Shown: piece by piece, positions 1-7,818 of the stretch
Numbering within the stretch: position 1 is the first letter of the stretch
Layout of the letters: each line of letters opens with the position of its first letter
Source of the DNA: [Phormidium] sp. LEGE 05292
GTDB taxonomy: Bacteria; Cyanobacteriota; Cyanobacteriia; Cyanobacteriales; Aerosakkonemataceae
Length of the DNA: 36,977 nt
Reading direction: 5' to 3'
Assembly (NCBI RefSeq): GCF_015207735.1
Contig: NZ_JADEWG010000063.1
Location: 1 to 36,977 of the forward strand
The notes under the pieces: generated by a model
What the model was told of the DNA's origin: nothing
Seen by the model: the letters and a program-made list of their open reading frames with translations, nothing else
Databases searched by the model: none
Position numbers and translations under genes: made by a program

Positions 1-238
1 CTTCTGCCTTCTGCCTTCTGCCTTCTGCCTTTCTTCCCTTCTGCCTTCTGCCTTCTGCCTTCTGCCTTCTGCCTTCTGTCTTTCTTCCTTTCTGCTTTCT
101 GCCTTCTGCCTTCTGCCTTCTGCCTTCTGCCTTCTGCCTTCTGCCTTCTGCCTTTCTTCCCTTCTGCCTTCTGCCTTCTGCCTTTCTTCCCTTCTGCCTT
201 TCTTCCCTTCTGCCTTCTGCCTTCTGCCTTCTGCCTTT
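1..238. repeat. Heptamer tandem repeat array (CTTCTGC)n
   Basis: The 7-bp unit CTTCTGC is repeated head to tail in runs of about 3 to 8 copies. The runs are separated by a 9-bp variant, CTTTCTTCC, so there is a second level of periodicity. One or two units carry point changes (CTGTCTT, CTGCTTT near 75-95). The array starts at or before base 1, so its full length is unknown. It matches the short tandemly repeated repetitive (STRR) class common in filamentous cyanobacteria. One strand is almost pure pyrimidine. No gene is supported in it. Confidence 0.95.
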
Positions 239-348
239 CCTCAGTTCCCTCGGTAGGCATTTGTCCTAAGCAACAGGTAAGCTGAAGACAGTAGTAATTT
301 GTGTGCGATCGAAAATCTAAAATCGGAAATCTAAAATCTAAAATCGAT

Positions 349-726
349 ATGAGTCAGCGAGATGGTTTTGCAGCAGGGTTTCTGGTAGGGTCTTTTGTTG
401 GTGGTGTTGTTGGTGGTGTATTGGGAGCTGTGTTAGGTTCTCGAATCAGCAACCAAGCATCAGAAACAGAAGCACCTATATTAAATGCCAATCAATCAGA
501 AACAAAAGCTGAGAAAAGTAAAAAGCGTCAAATGGAAGCAGCCTCCGAACCGCGAATTGAAATGGCTAGGCGCAGCTTGGAAGATAAGATTGCTCAATTG
601 AATCAGACAATTGATGAAGTTCGACTTTCTTTGGGCAATGTAAATGGAAATGTTACTTCTGAGAGGAGGGAACGTACTGGCGAAACTGATTCGCCTTCAG
701 GATCTACTTTGAGAGGCAATTCCTGA
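349..726 (+). CDS. Small glycine-zipper membrane protein (YtxH-like), hypothetical
   Basis: The protein is about 125 aa from the ATG at 349 (MSQRDGFAAGF). An in-frame GTG at 301 would add 16 residues, but that stretch is made of the repeat AAATCTAAAATC (about 311-346), so the ATG is preferred. Residues 6-32 form one hydrophobic segment rich in glycine with GxxxG spacing (GSFVGGVVGGVLGAVLGS), typical of a glycine-zipper membrane helix. The rest is charged and probably helical: a lysine/glutamate-rich part, a likely coiled coil (residues about 75-105), and a polar, Ser/Gly/Thr-rich tail. This resembles YtxH-type proteins, with one N-terminal membrane segment and a cytoplasmic coil. The molecular function is unknown. 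Confidence 0.7.
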   Translation: MSQRDGFAAGFLVGSFVGGVVGGVLGAVLGSRISNQASETEAPILNANQSETKAEKSKKRQMEAASEPRIEMARRSLEDKIAQLNQTIDEVRLSLGNVNGNVTSERRERTGETDSPSGSTLRGNS

Positions 727-777
727 ATCTCTTTCTTGGCTTTAAGATCGAAAATAGAATCTGTACTGCAACTATTT

Positions 778-814
778 ATTTAACCGATGCGAAATCAGCG
801 AATATCGGTTAAAT
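778..814. terminator. 11-bp perfect inverted repeat between 349-726 and the YggT gene
   Basis: The arms ATTTAACCGAT (778-788) and ATCGGTTAAAT (804-814) are perfect reverse complements with a 15-nt loop. The repeat lies 51 bp after the stop of the upstream gene and 51 bp before the YggT start. There is no long T run, so it may be a weak terminator, an operator or a processing hairpin. Confidence 0.45.
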
Positions 815-865
815 TAAATTGAAATGCAGATAATCTTGTAAATTTAGCAAACAAACACAATAGTT

Positions 866-1147
866 ATGAGTCCAGTTGCTCTGCTGCTAACTACACTTGC
901 CACCTTTCTCAATATTTACATGGTGCTGTTGATTATTCGGTTCCTGTTGAGTTGGTTTCCGAATCTCAATTGGTACGATCCACCCCTTTCCATTCTCGGT
1001 CAACTGACCGATCCTTACATTAATTTCTTTCGTTCATTTATTCCGCCCATCGGAGGCATCGACTTTATTTCTCCGACAATAGCGATACTGGTTTTACAGT
1101 TAGCCGCTGGTTTTCTGACTGGTTTGCGATCGCAATTTTTGTACTAA
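866..1147 (+). CDS. YggT/Ycf19 family membrane protein
   Basis: This 93-aa protein has two hydrophobic segments (about 5-30 and 65-90) around a short loop with the family-typical patterns RFLLSWFPNLNW and DPYINFFRSFIPPIGGIDFSPT-like spacing (here GGIDFISPTIAIL). YggT proteins are small integral membrane proteins of cyanobacteria, plastids (Ycf19) and other bacteria. Plastid and cyanobacterial members are linked to thylakoid or nucleoid organisation, and the biochemical role is not settled. The length is normal for the family. The ATG at 866 has no clear Shine-Dalgarno sequence. A HIP1 site (1126-1133) lies inside the last codons. It converges on the next gene, with a shared hairpin between them. 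Confidence 0.93.
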   Translation: MSPVALLLTTLATFLNIYMVLLIIRFLLSWFPNLNWYDPPLSILGQLTDPYINFFRSFIPPIGGIDFISPTIAILVLQLAAGFLTGLRSQFLY

Positions 1148-1157
1148 ATTTTTTGCC

Positions 1158-1190
1158 AGAGCGTGTCATGTATGAGCAAAAGCACGCTCT
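1158..1190. terminator. Hairpin between convergent genes
   Basis: AGAGCGTG (1158-1165) pairs perfectly with CACGCTCT (1183-1190) over a 17-nt loop. It sits between the stop of the YggT gene (1147) and the stop of the leftward gene (1204), where a bidirectional terminator is expected. T tracts are short on both sides. Confidence 0.55.
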
Positions 1191-1203
1191 TACGCCTGGG
1201 AAT

Positions 1204-1635
1204 TTAACGGCGGACTTTGCCCGTAAAACCAGCCGCTTTCAACTGTTCTAGCTGTAATGGTGTGGGTTGACTAGCTGCTACGGAAACTCTAAATTCAAAG
1301 TCGCTGACTCCTGGCGGTATTTCTTCAATCAGTCCTATCCGGTTGCGATTTTCCATTACGGAATTACCGTTAGCGTCGTAAATGCGACCAAAAACATCGG
1401 CATTATAAACATATTTACCGGAAGTGTTATTGGCTTTGCCAGTGATGAGAAAGCAGTTAGCAGCCATTGTTGACCCACTGGTAACTGATCCTTCTGCCAT
1501 TTCTGGCGGACAATCTTTGTATGAGATGTCAGTTAGCTTAATCTGAGTTAGGGCTTCAGCGGATGGAGTAATTCCCCAACTCAAAATTATAATTAGGCAA
1601 GAGACTAGGAAAAGTTTTAAGGCTGGAAACCTCAT
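1204..1635 (-). CDS. Conserved cyanobacterial secreted hypothetical protein
   Basis: The protein is about 143 aa from the ATG at 1635 (MRFPALKLFLVSC). Upstream in-frame starts exist (ATG at 1668 and up to 1755), but starting at 1635 puts a normal signal peptide at the N-terminus: basic residues, a hydrophobic core LFLVSCLIIILSWG, then a small-residue site after PSAEA. The mature part is about 115 residues with two cysteines (DCPPEM and AANCFL), a beta-rich pattern (ITGKANNTSGKYVYNADVFGRIYDANG) and the motif EIPPGVSDFEFRVSV. That pattern resembles extracytoplasmic domains with an FxLYD-like or Ig-like fold. I recognise it as a widespread cyanobacterial family without a known role. No Shine-Dalgarno sequence decides the start. 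Confidence 0.72.
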   Translation of the reverse strand: MRFPALKLFLVSCLIIILSWGITPSAEALTQIKLTDISYKDCPPEMAEGSVTSGSTMAANCFLITGKANNTSGKYVYNADVFGRIYDANGNSVMENRNRIGLIEEIPPGVSDFEFRVSVAASQPTPLQLEQLKAAGFTGKVRR

Positions 1636-1809
1636 AAAATATACCGCTAATTGTCTAAACCTCAGCATATCTCGAATTGTAAAATTCTCTAAAAGTTTTG
1701 CAATAATTAAAAAATCATCCCTGATGTGCGTTGCCACAGAAGAACAGCCACCCAATATCCAAAATTTAAGAATTGTGTGGAATTTAGTCCTTTTTCCTAA
1801 CAGTGTGCT

Positions 1810-2412
1810 ATGTCCCAGGCTGAGATCGAAGCTGCTTTAAAAGCTGCATTTGACCAGTGTAATGCCGCTAACTGTCCTTTAACTGAGGTGCAGAAACAGA
1901 TTTTGCTGCAAGTAGCGCAGAAACTTTCTAGTACTGCGGAGGAAACTGCAAACTCAGAGGGAACAAATCCTTTGGATGAGTTGACTGCTGAGGAACGTTT
2001 AGCTTTGTTGGAGTTTGTGAAGGAACAGGAGAGTTTAAATCAACCTTGGAAGATTCAGTTATTAAATGATTGGTTGAATAATACTAATTCTGGGTCGGTG
2101 CAGTTTATTCGCGATCGCTACGGGTTACAATGGTTAAATTTGGTGCAACCTGGGCATTTAGCTGAGTATTTTGAGCGTTTTGAAGCCGAGTTAAAACTGA
2201 AAGTTGGCGATCGCATTGAAGTATCAAATGGTTTGTGGGAATGGATACAAGAAGATGGCCCTTGTAGTCAAATGTGGGTTCCTTGCACGGTAACTAGTGT
2301 TGAAGAAAGAGAGGATCGTAGTAGTTGTATCATCCGTTTTAATAACGGTACTGAGTACGAAATTCAAGGAATTTATGATTGGAATCGTTATAATTGGCGT
2401 TGGCCTTCTTAG
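1810..2412 (+). CDS. Conserved cyanobacterial hypothetical protein, 200 aa
   Basis: A soluble acidic protein with no signal peptide or membrane segment. The N-terminal third (1-75) is helical with CxxxxC-like spacing (QCNAANCPL) and an Asp/Glu-rich stretch. The middle has PWKIQLLNDWLNN followed by FIRDRYGLQWLNLVQPGHLAEYFE. The C-terminal 55 residues (KVGDRIEVSNGLWEWIQ onward) look like a small SH3-type beta barrel (KVGDRIEV, WVPCTVTSVEERED, IRFNNGTEYEI) ending in a Trp/Tyr/Arg-rich tail. The function is not known to me. The start ATG follows directly on an intergenic stretch with no obvious ribosome site. Immediately after the stop comes a purine repeat (GGCAGAGG units, 2412-2431). Confidence 0.78.
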   Translation: MSQAEIEAALKAAFDQCNAANCPLTEVQKQILLQVAQKLSSTAEETANSEGTNPLDELTAEERLALLEFVKEQESLNQPWKIQLLNDWLNNTNSGSVQFIRDRYGLQWLNLVQPGHLAEYFERFEAELKLKVGDRIEVSNGLWEWIQEDGPCSQMWVPCTVTSVEEREDRSSCIIRFNNGTEYEIQGIYDWNRYNWRWPS

Positions 2413-2448
2413 AGGCAGAGGGGCAGAGGGGAAAATAACATTTATCAT

Positions 2449-3309
2449 TTATATTTGTAGGTACTGGCGTAAAGATTGGCGCATTATATTTACTGGTGGT
2501 TGTTGTTTTAGCCAAATTTGTAATGCTGCTGCGCCTTGTTGAACTAGCATTTCTAAACCGTCGATCGCTTCTGCACCATGTTCTTTAGCTAGTTGCAAAA
2601 ATTTGGTAGGATTGGGGGTGTAAATTAGGTCGTAGGCGATCGCATTTCCCGGCAATTTTCCCATTAATTCTGCACTTACAGGAGATTCATCGACGTGAGG
2701 ATACATTCCCACTGGTGTGGTATTTACCAATAAGTTTGATTCACCGATCAAATCTGATAATTCTTGCCAATTATGAACGCTTAAATTAACTGCAAGTTGG
2801 GAATTTTGCCAACTATTTTGAAAAGCTTTTAACTTTTGCGTATCTCTCCCAAAAACTTGGATTTTGGCACAATTTAATTGAGCGCAAGCTGCAACTACTG
2901 CTCTCGCTGCGCCGCCATAACCTAAGATTAATGCTGTAGTTTGATGCCAATTTTGGTTGTAATTTTTTAAAGGTGCGAGAAAACCTTCCACATCTGTATT
3001 TGTGCCATTCCATCCTGTTTCAGTGCGCCAAACAGTGTTGACTGCGCCTATTTCTTTAGCGATTGGTGATACTTCTGTTAATAAAGGAATGATTGCTTGT
3101 TTGTGGGGAATGGTGACACTAAAACCTGTTAAACCAATAGCAGCAAAACCGGATATTGCTGCGGGTAAATCTTCTGGTTTTATGGGGAAAGGAAGATAGA
3201 CATAATCTAATCCTAAATTATTAATTGCAGCATTGTGCATTACTGGGGAAAGGGAATGCTCGATCGGATCGCCTATTACGCCTAGTAGTTTAGTTTTACC
3301 TGTAATCAT
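2449..3309 (-). CDS. aroE: Shikimate dehydrogenase (NADP+)
   Basis: This 286-aa enzyme reduces 3-dehydroshikimate to shikimate in the chorismate pathway to aromatic amino acids, quinones and tocopherols. Seen: the substrate-binding start GDPIEHSLSPVMHNAA (serine pair SLSP), the catalytic lysine region TGFSVTIPHKQ, the GAVNTV and NGTNTDVEGF motifs (Asn and catalytic Asp), the Rossmann loop LGYGGAARAVV, the NADP region GRDT, NTTPVGMYP, and DLIYTPNPTKFL ending in DGLEMLVQQGAAALQIW. The length is normal. It is the last gene of a probable leftward cluster, 14 bp after the small anchored protein at 3324-3821. No Shine-Dalgarno sequence is evident before its ATG. Confidence 0.97.
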   Translation of the reverse strand: MITGKTKLLGVIGDPIEHSLSPVMHNAAINNLGLDYVYLPFPIKPEDLPAAISGFAAIGLTGFSVTIPHKQAIIPLLTEVSPIAKEIGAVNTVWRTETGWNGTNTDVEGFLAPLKNYNQNWHQTTALILGYGGAARAVVAACAQLNCAKIQVFGRDTQKLKAFQNSWQNSQLAVNLSVHNWQELSDLIGESNLLVNTTPVGMYPHVDESPVSAELMGKLPGNAIAYDLIYTPNPTKFLQLAKEHGAEAIDGLEMLVQQGAAALQIWLKQQPPVNIMRQSLRQYLQI

Positions 3310-3323
3310 GATAATTTTATACT

Positions 3324-3821
3324 TTAATGTCCTAGCTGTTTTGACGATTTTTCTGGGTTTTCTTTTTCGGCTGTAAAGCCGACTATTTGGGGAATTGTTT
3401 CCAACTTAATTTGACCCTTAAGAGTTTTACCATTTACTACACCACGAATTGACACTAATTGATTCTGACATTCTTTTATTTCATTTAATGACCCTGTTAA
3501 ATACAAGGGTTGAGTTTGATTTTGAGCGTTCCATTTACCTGTAAGAGAGGGTTTTTCCTCTACTGTTTTTGCTAACTCTTCTGCTGTCTTGACTGATATT
3601 AAAGAACCATTTAAGTAAACTCCTGATTGTTGAATAGTTAATAACAACTTTTCTGAGTTTAGACATCCTGGTAAATTTTGGGTGGTAATGCGATAACGTC
3701 CGTCAATTGGTGGAGGTGCTTTCATAGTTGTACCATAAGTGGTGACAGCTTTAAACAGAAGCACAACTAAAGCGATCGCAGATCCATAAAAAGCTAAAGA
3801 TTTCACACTTAAATGACTCAT
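3324..3821 (-). CDS. Membrane-anchored hypothetical protein between antiporter and aroE
   Basis: This 165-aa protein starts with a single hydrophobic segment (residues 8-27, SLAFYGSAIALVVLLFKAV), probably an uncleaved anchor. A soluble part of about 135 residues follows, with two cysteines (NLPGCLNSEK and IKECQNQ) and alternating beta-type segments (DGRYRITTQNL, LLTIQQSGVYLNGSL, LTGKWN, LYLTGSL, LVSIRGVVNGKTLKGQIKLETI). The Shine-Dalgarno-like GGAG lies 5 nt before the ATG. It is placed between the cation/proton antiporter and aroE on the same strand. An accessory role for the antiporter is only a guess from position. The function is unknown. Confidence 0.75.
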   Translation of the reverse strand: MSHLSVKSLAFYGSAIALVVLLFKAVTTYGTTMKAPPPIDGRYRITTQNLPGCLNSEKLLLTIQQSGVYLNGSLISVKTAEELAKTVEEKPSLTGKWNAQNQTQPLYLTGSLNEIKECQNQLVSIRGVVNGKTLKGQIKLETIPQIVGFTAEKENPEKSSKQLGH

Positions 3822-3851
3822 TTTTCTCCAAATGTAAAGGCTACAAAAGGC

Positions 3852-3893
3852 AATTTATGAGTAAAATTATAGAGTTAATTTTACTCATAAATT
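3852..3893. terminator. Perfect 18-bp inverted repeat just after the antiporter stop
   Basis: Bases 3852-3869 are the exact reverse complement of 3876-3893, with a 6-nt loop (3870-3875). The arm reads AATTTATGAGTAAAATTA. It is AT-rich and ends 5 bp from the antiporter stop codon, upstream of the next co-directional gene. It could terminate or attenuate antiporter transcription, protect its mRNA 3' end, or bind a dimeric regulator. Confidence 0.7.
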
Positions 3894-3898
3894 TAGAA

Positions 3899-6088
3899 TT
3901 AGCTATTGTGAATTTTTTCCGATTCCAATAGAGAGGAAAGGTGAGAAGTTACTTGACTATATCGACGAGTAATTAACAAAGAAGAACGACATTCTGTAGC
4001 TAACAAATCGGTATAGCGACCTAATGTTTGACGTTCTATTCCCCAAGTGCGACTAGTACCAGCAATGGTGATATCGACTGTTTCCGATGCTGCTACTACT
4101 GCTTCCATTGGCTCGATCGCTTCTAGAAAACGAATGTCAATGCGATCGCGTATACTTTTTGGTAAACGTTCTAATACGCTGCGAAATTCATGGCTCAAAT
4201 CATTTTGGTTCAGTTCATTTTCTGACACTCGCAAAACAGTTAAACAACAAGTATCACGATTAAACAGTAATCTTAAGGCAATTTCCAAAGCTAAATCATC
4301 GTGAATATTGCTGGAATATGGCACTAATAAATTTTCTAACCTTTCTTTACCTTGATCGATAAATACCGCTACATCTGCGGGTGCAGTAGTAAGAATTTGC
4401 CCAACTCTTCCTCCTAAACGATTAGTACTAAAAGCTGGACGATGCCAACCTACTAAAATTAAATCAGTACGATCGAGTAGGGCAATTTCTGCTGTTTCTC
4501 TAGCTACATCTTGAGAAATTCGGATAATTGGATGCACCATTTGCCAAACTTCTGGAGGTTCTAAACTCTGAATTAATTCATCCAAACGTTTCCGACGTTC
4601 TTTGATCAATCTATCAGCTTCTAAGGGAGTACTTTGGAATAAATAATCCTCTTCTAGTTCAATTAAACTGAGAGGATGTACCACAGTTGATTCTAATTTT
4701 TTCCCGGCGATTGCTACTGCTAATTGTAGTAAACCTTTTTGTGTCCGGGGATTAGCCATAGGTACTAAAATTCGATAGTTTTGAGTTGATATGGCAGGAT
4801 TGACAGGCGATTTAGCCTCTACAACTATTTCTTCTTGTTCGCTAATTGACTCTAAAACATCGAGTTGAATTAATCGTTTGGGGTAAGTCCATTCCAGTAA
4901 CGGCGAAGTCATGAATGTAGTCACCAAAGCCATGATTACCAACATGGTGAATAATAAAGGAGAAATTACTCCTAAACTTAAGCCAATATTGAGTACGATT
5001 AATTCAGTTAAACCGCGAGTATTCATCAACCAACCAAGTGCTGAAGCTTCGCGTTTATTAATGCCAGAAACTCTGGCTGCTACATAAGTTCCAGCGTATT
5101 TACCCACAATGGCAACGCCGACAACGGCGGCACAAAGTAACCATAATTCCGCTCGATTCAGTAAGCCTATTTCTGTACGTAATCCGCTATAAGCAAAGAA
5201 AACTGGCAATAAAAATATCAATACAAAATCTTCAGTTTTTTCAGCTATTTCTCTGGTCATAGCTGGGTGTTTGGGCATAACTGCGCCTAATAAAAATGCA
5301 CCAAAAATTAGGTGAATGCCGATTAATTCTGTGATTAAAGCGGAAGCTACCACAGCCATATAAATTCCAGCTAATTCAAGTTGGTTGAGGCGATTTTTCC
5401 GATCGTAATGTGTAGCGAGTCTTTTGAGGAAAGAACGCCCCAATGTCACCATTAAAGCAATGTAAATTAAAGATTCAATAATTGTTGGTACAGCTTCGAT
5501 CATACTGTTGCTGCGAGTGACTGCGATCGCCAAAGCCAACAAACACCAAGCTGTCACATCATCAACAGCAGCACAAGTTAAAGCTAAAGTTCCTAACCTT
5601 GTTCCTTGTAAATTATTTTCTGTAATAATTCGCGCCAAAACAGGAAAAGCTGTAATCGACATTGCCGCACCTAAAAATAGGGCAAAGGCAGTAAAAGAAA
5701 CACTGGAATTAGAAAGTAACGGATAAAGACCAAGAGATAGTAAACTAGCTAAAGAAAAAGGCACTAAAATACTAACGTTAGAAGTTAAAATTGCGATATC
5801 TAAATTGCCTTTAAGATATTTTGGGTCTAATTCCAAGCCAATTAAAAACATGAAAAATATTAATCCTACCTGAGACAGTACATTCAGGAAAGGAATAGTT
5901 TCGGCGGGGAATAAAGTTGCTGCGATTCCAGGAGCAACTAAACCTAATAAAGATGGCCCAAGCATGATTCCGGCGACGATTTCTCCAATCACCAAAGGTT
6001 GCTTAATCAAGCGAAATCCTAAACCTACAAGTCGGGAAAGTCCGATGACAATTAAGACTTGAATTAAAACTAAAACGACTGTCTGCAT
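3899..6088 (-). CDS. CPA2-type cation/proton antiporter with C-terminal USP-like domains
   Basis: 729 aa. Residues about 1-395 form a KefB/NapA-type Na+(K+)/H+ exchanger with roughly 12-13 membrane helices. Visible family motifs are KQPLVIGEIVAGIMLGPSLLG near the N-terminus, LIFFMFLIGLELD, ALTCAAVDDVTAWCLLA (the paired acidic DD of the ion site), and IFGAFLLGAVMP. There is also a GWLMNTRGLTELIVLNIGL segment. Residues about 440-715 are soluble and look like tandem universal-stress-type domains (YRILVPMANPRTQKGLLQLAVAIA; NLLVPYSSNIHDDLALEIALRLL; TIAGTSRTWGIE), which in this family are thought to regulate transport. The length fits cyanobacterial members with this tail. The exact ion cannot be read from sequence. 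It is the first gene of a likely cluster with 3324-3821 and aroE. Confidence 0.93.
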   Translation of the reverse strand: MQTVVLVLIQVLIVIGLSRLVGLGFRLIKQPLVIGEIVAGIMLGPSLLGLVAPGIAATLFPAETIPFLNVLSQVGLIFFMFLIGLELDPKYLKGNLDIAILTSNVSILVPFSLASLLSLGLYPLLSNSSVSFTAFALFLGAAMSITAFPVLARIITENNLQGTRLGTLALTCAAVDDVTAWCLLALAIAVTRSNSMIEAVPTIIESLIYIALMVTLGRSFLKRLATHYDRKNRLNQLELAGIYMAVVASALITELIGIHLIFGAFLLGAVMPKHPAMTREIAEKTEDFVLIFLLPVFFAYSGLRTEIGLLNRAELWLLCAAVVGVAIVGKYAGTYVAARVSGINKREASALGWLMNTRGLTELIVLNIGLSLGVISPLLFTMLVIMALVTTFMTSPLLEWTYPKRLIQLDVLESISEQEEIVVEAKSPVNPAISTQNYRILVPMANPRTQKGLLQLAVAIAGKKLESTVVHPLSLIELEEDYLFQSTPLEADRLIKERRKRLDELIQSLEPPEVWQMVHPIIRISQDVARETAEIALLDRTDLILVGWHRPAFSTNRLGGRVGQILTTAPADVAVFIDQGKERLENLLVPYSSNIHDDLALEIALRLLFNRDTCCLTVLRVSENELNQNDLSHEFRSVLERLPKSIRDRIDIRFLEAIEPMEAVVAASETVDITIAGTSRTWGIERQTLGRYTDLLATECRSSLLITRRYSQVTSHLSSLLESEKIHNS

Positions 6089-6248
6089 AATTTCCTCAAA
6101 CAGAGCCTACATTATTACATGGCAGCACTGGCATAATATTGTAGGTATCTTGACGCTTACAGTCTACTGTTAAGTTAACTTAAAGGTCTGGAGCATAGGT
6201 GTAATTTAAGATTTGTATGCGATCGCCAAGATAGAAATTGTCAATGTT

Positions 6249-6290
6249 CCCCCCTTAATAAGGGGGGCGGAGGGGGGATCAAAAGGGGGG
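6249..6290. repeat. C6/G6 palindromic repeat, copy 1
   Basis: CCCCCCTTAATAAGGGGGG (6249-6267) is a near-perfect palindrome followed by CGGAGGGGGGATC (6268-6280) and a further G6 run (6285-6290). The reverse complement of 6249-6280 is almost the same as 22424-22455, which lies inside the FGGY kinase gene, so this is a dispersed element with at least two copies here. It sits 3' of the PEP-CTERM protease gene and could also act as a transcription barrier. Confidence 0.85.
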
Positions 6291-6338
6291 CTAAGAAAGA
6301 GCCAGACTTGTAACTAGCAACTTGAGTTAATTATGCTT

Positions 6339-7127
6339 TTACTTTGCTAAAGTTAAGGATTTTCTGGCTCTATTGCTTTTGCTTTTAACACTCTTGTAGA
6401 AGCCAAACATTCCTAGACCCACTAAAGCTAAAGTTCCAGTTGGTTCGGGAACTTTATTTGCGAGGGGTTGTAAAAACTTGCTAGTTCTAACTTCATCTAT
6501 TTGTGCAGTGGTAAGGCGATCGAGCTTTAATCCATCTGGGAAAATATCATTAATAGAACTGGGTACATCGCGAGCAAATCCTGCTGTCATCAGGTTATCT
6601 GAACCGCCCGATCCAAAGTTATCATGACCTAAGCCCAAGTTATGACCCATCTCATGAGCGATCGTATCCAATCGACCAATACCGCCGTTAAAACTAAAAA
6701 CATCATCTGCAATTGCAATTCCATTCAAGCCTAACCATCCTATTCCATAAGCGCCTTCGAGTAAATTCACGAAGAACATATTCAGCACCAATGGATCTGA
6801 GTTCTGTCCATGTCCAGGAGTAAGAGTCAAGCTATTAAATTCCGAGCCAGTTACACTCAGAAAATCAGTTTCATTAAATATGTTCCAAGATAAAAAATCA
6901 ACGTCAATACCCGCTTGAGCCCAAATTTTATCTGTTTCTGCTTCAAAAAGTTTGCGATCGGGATTCGCGCAACTATTACCCAAATCATTGCATACTTGAA
7001 TCGGCTGAACAACCACACGCCGATCGATAGTTGCAGCCAAAACCTTTTCCATCATCACTGCTGGAAAAGTTAACAAACTGAAGCCGAGAAAAAGCTGCCA
7101 ATACTTGAAATTTTTCAAATTAGACAT
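6339..7127 (-). CDS. PEP-CTERM-anchored metzincin-like zinc metalloprotease
   Basis: 262 aa from the ATG at 7127. This start has GGAG 5 nt upstream; an in-frame ATG at 7139 overlaps that ribosome site and lacks its own. Residues 1-31 are a signal peptide (cleavage near VLAA). The domain has HEMGHNLGLGH at 158-168, the HExxHxxGxxH zinc motif of metzincins. A candidate Met-turn, NLMTAG, follows at about 178-183 (Met180). The C-terminus has VPEP, a hydrophobic stretch (TGTLALVGLGMFGFY) and a basic tail, which is the PEP-CTERM signal for exosortase processing and surface display. No exosortase gene is in the window. Proteolysis is inferred from the motif; the substrate is unknown. Confidence 0.88.
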   Translation of the reverse strand: MSNLKNFKYWQLFLGFSLLTFPAVMMEKVLAATIDRRVVVQPIQVCNDLGNSCANPDRKLFEAETDKIWAQAGIDVDFLSWNIFNETDFLSVTGSEFNSLTLTPGHGQNSDPLVLNMFFVNLLEGAYGIGWLGLNGIAIADDVFSFNGGIGRLDTIAHEMGHNLGLGHDNFGSGGSDNLMTAGFARDVPSSINDIFPDGLKLDRLTTAQIDEVRTSKFLQPLANKVPEPTGTLALVGLGMFGFYKSVKSKSNRARKSLTLAK

Positions 7128-7360
7128 TTGTACTCCCATGATTTAGATAGTAAAAATTGACATTTAAAATGCTCAGAAGTAGCTTTTTGTAGCTTCTGCA
7201 CATAAGCAATATTAGGTGTGGGCAAAGTTTTCCTGTACCCTGCCAGGTAAGGTACTGTTGCCAATAGCCAATTTCTTCTGAGCTATTCTGCTTTCTTTAT
7301 ATAAGCTTCACACTGTTTGCTAAAAATTCCTGATTTTCACGGAACTTTTGATGAATTTGT

Positions 7361-7789
7361 TTACAACCACTGACCACCACGAAACCGCCAGCGAGGAAAC
7401 AGTACTCGCATTACTGTTTGAGATGCCAGATAAATACCTAGCCAAACCAAACTGTAATGGCGGATAAACAAGTTTAAATCTAAATTTTTAATTCCGGGTA
7501 AAGGTAATTGCAACAATTTAATAATTATTATTAAGAAAATTGCTTCCCAAATCCCTGCCAATAATTGAAATATTCCCGGCCAATCTCGATCCCAGCGAAA
7601 TTTTTGCCAATAATTATAAAGAATATCCCAAAAAATGCCAAAAATGGCAATATATCCTAATACCCAAAAATAAACAGAACTGGAAGCAGGGCTAGTAATT
7701 CCTAATGCAAAAGGTAAAGTTACTAATACACCGACTGTTGCTAATAATAATAAACGAGTTTGCCATCTACCAAAAAGAGTGGGAGTCAT
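7361..7789 (-). CDS. Conserved cyanobacterial membrane protein, hypothetical
   Basis: A 142-aa protein with four hydrophobic segments: about 12-30 (LLLLATVGVLVTLPFALG), 38-58 (SVYFWVLGYIAIFGIFWDILY), 77-96 (LLAGIWEAIFLIIIIKLLQL) and 112-130 (SLVWLGIYLASQTVMRVLF). Trp and Tyr cluster at segment ends, and the C-terminus is basic (FPRWRFRGGQWL). The function is unknown. It begins 29 bp after the stop of the phytochelatin-synthase-like gene on the same strand, so the two may be co-transcribed. Confidence 0.78.
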   Translation of the reverse strand: MTPTLFGRWQTRLLLLATVGVLVTLPFALGITSPASSSVYFWVLGYIAIFGIFWDILYNYWQKFRWDRDWPGIFQLLAGIWEAIFLIIIIKLLQLPLPGIKNLDLNLFIRHYSLVWLGIYLASQTVMRVLFPRWRFRGGQWL

Positions 7790-7818
7790 AAAAGGATGAA
7801 ATCAGAAAATTACTAACT

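Noticed and set aside
1-238. CRISPR array
   Set aside because: The unit is 7 bp with no unique spacers, so it is a simple tandem repeat.
1267-1473. 68-aa plus-strand ORF
   Set aside because: It lies antisense inside the conserved secreted protein gene at 1204-1635, with no ribosome site and no recognisable features.
2224-2542. ORFs of 74 and 81 aa across 2224-2542
   Set aside because: They overlap the end of the 1810-2412 gene and the end of aroE in other frames and show cysteine/isoleucine-rich shadow composition.
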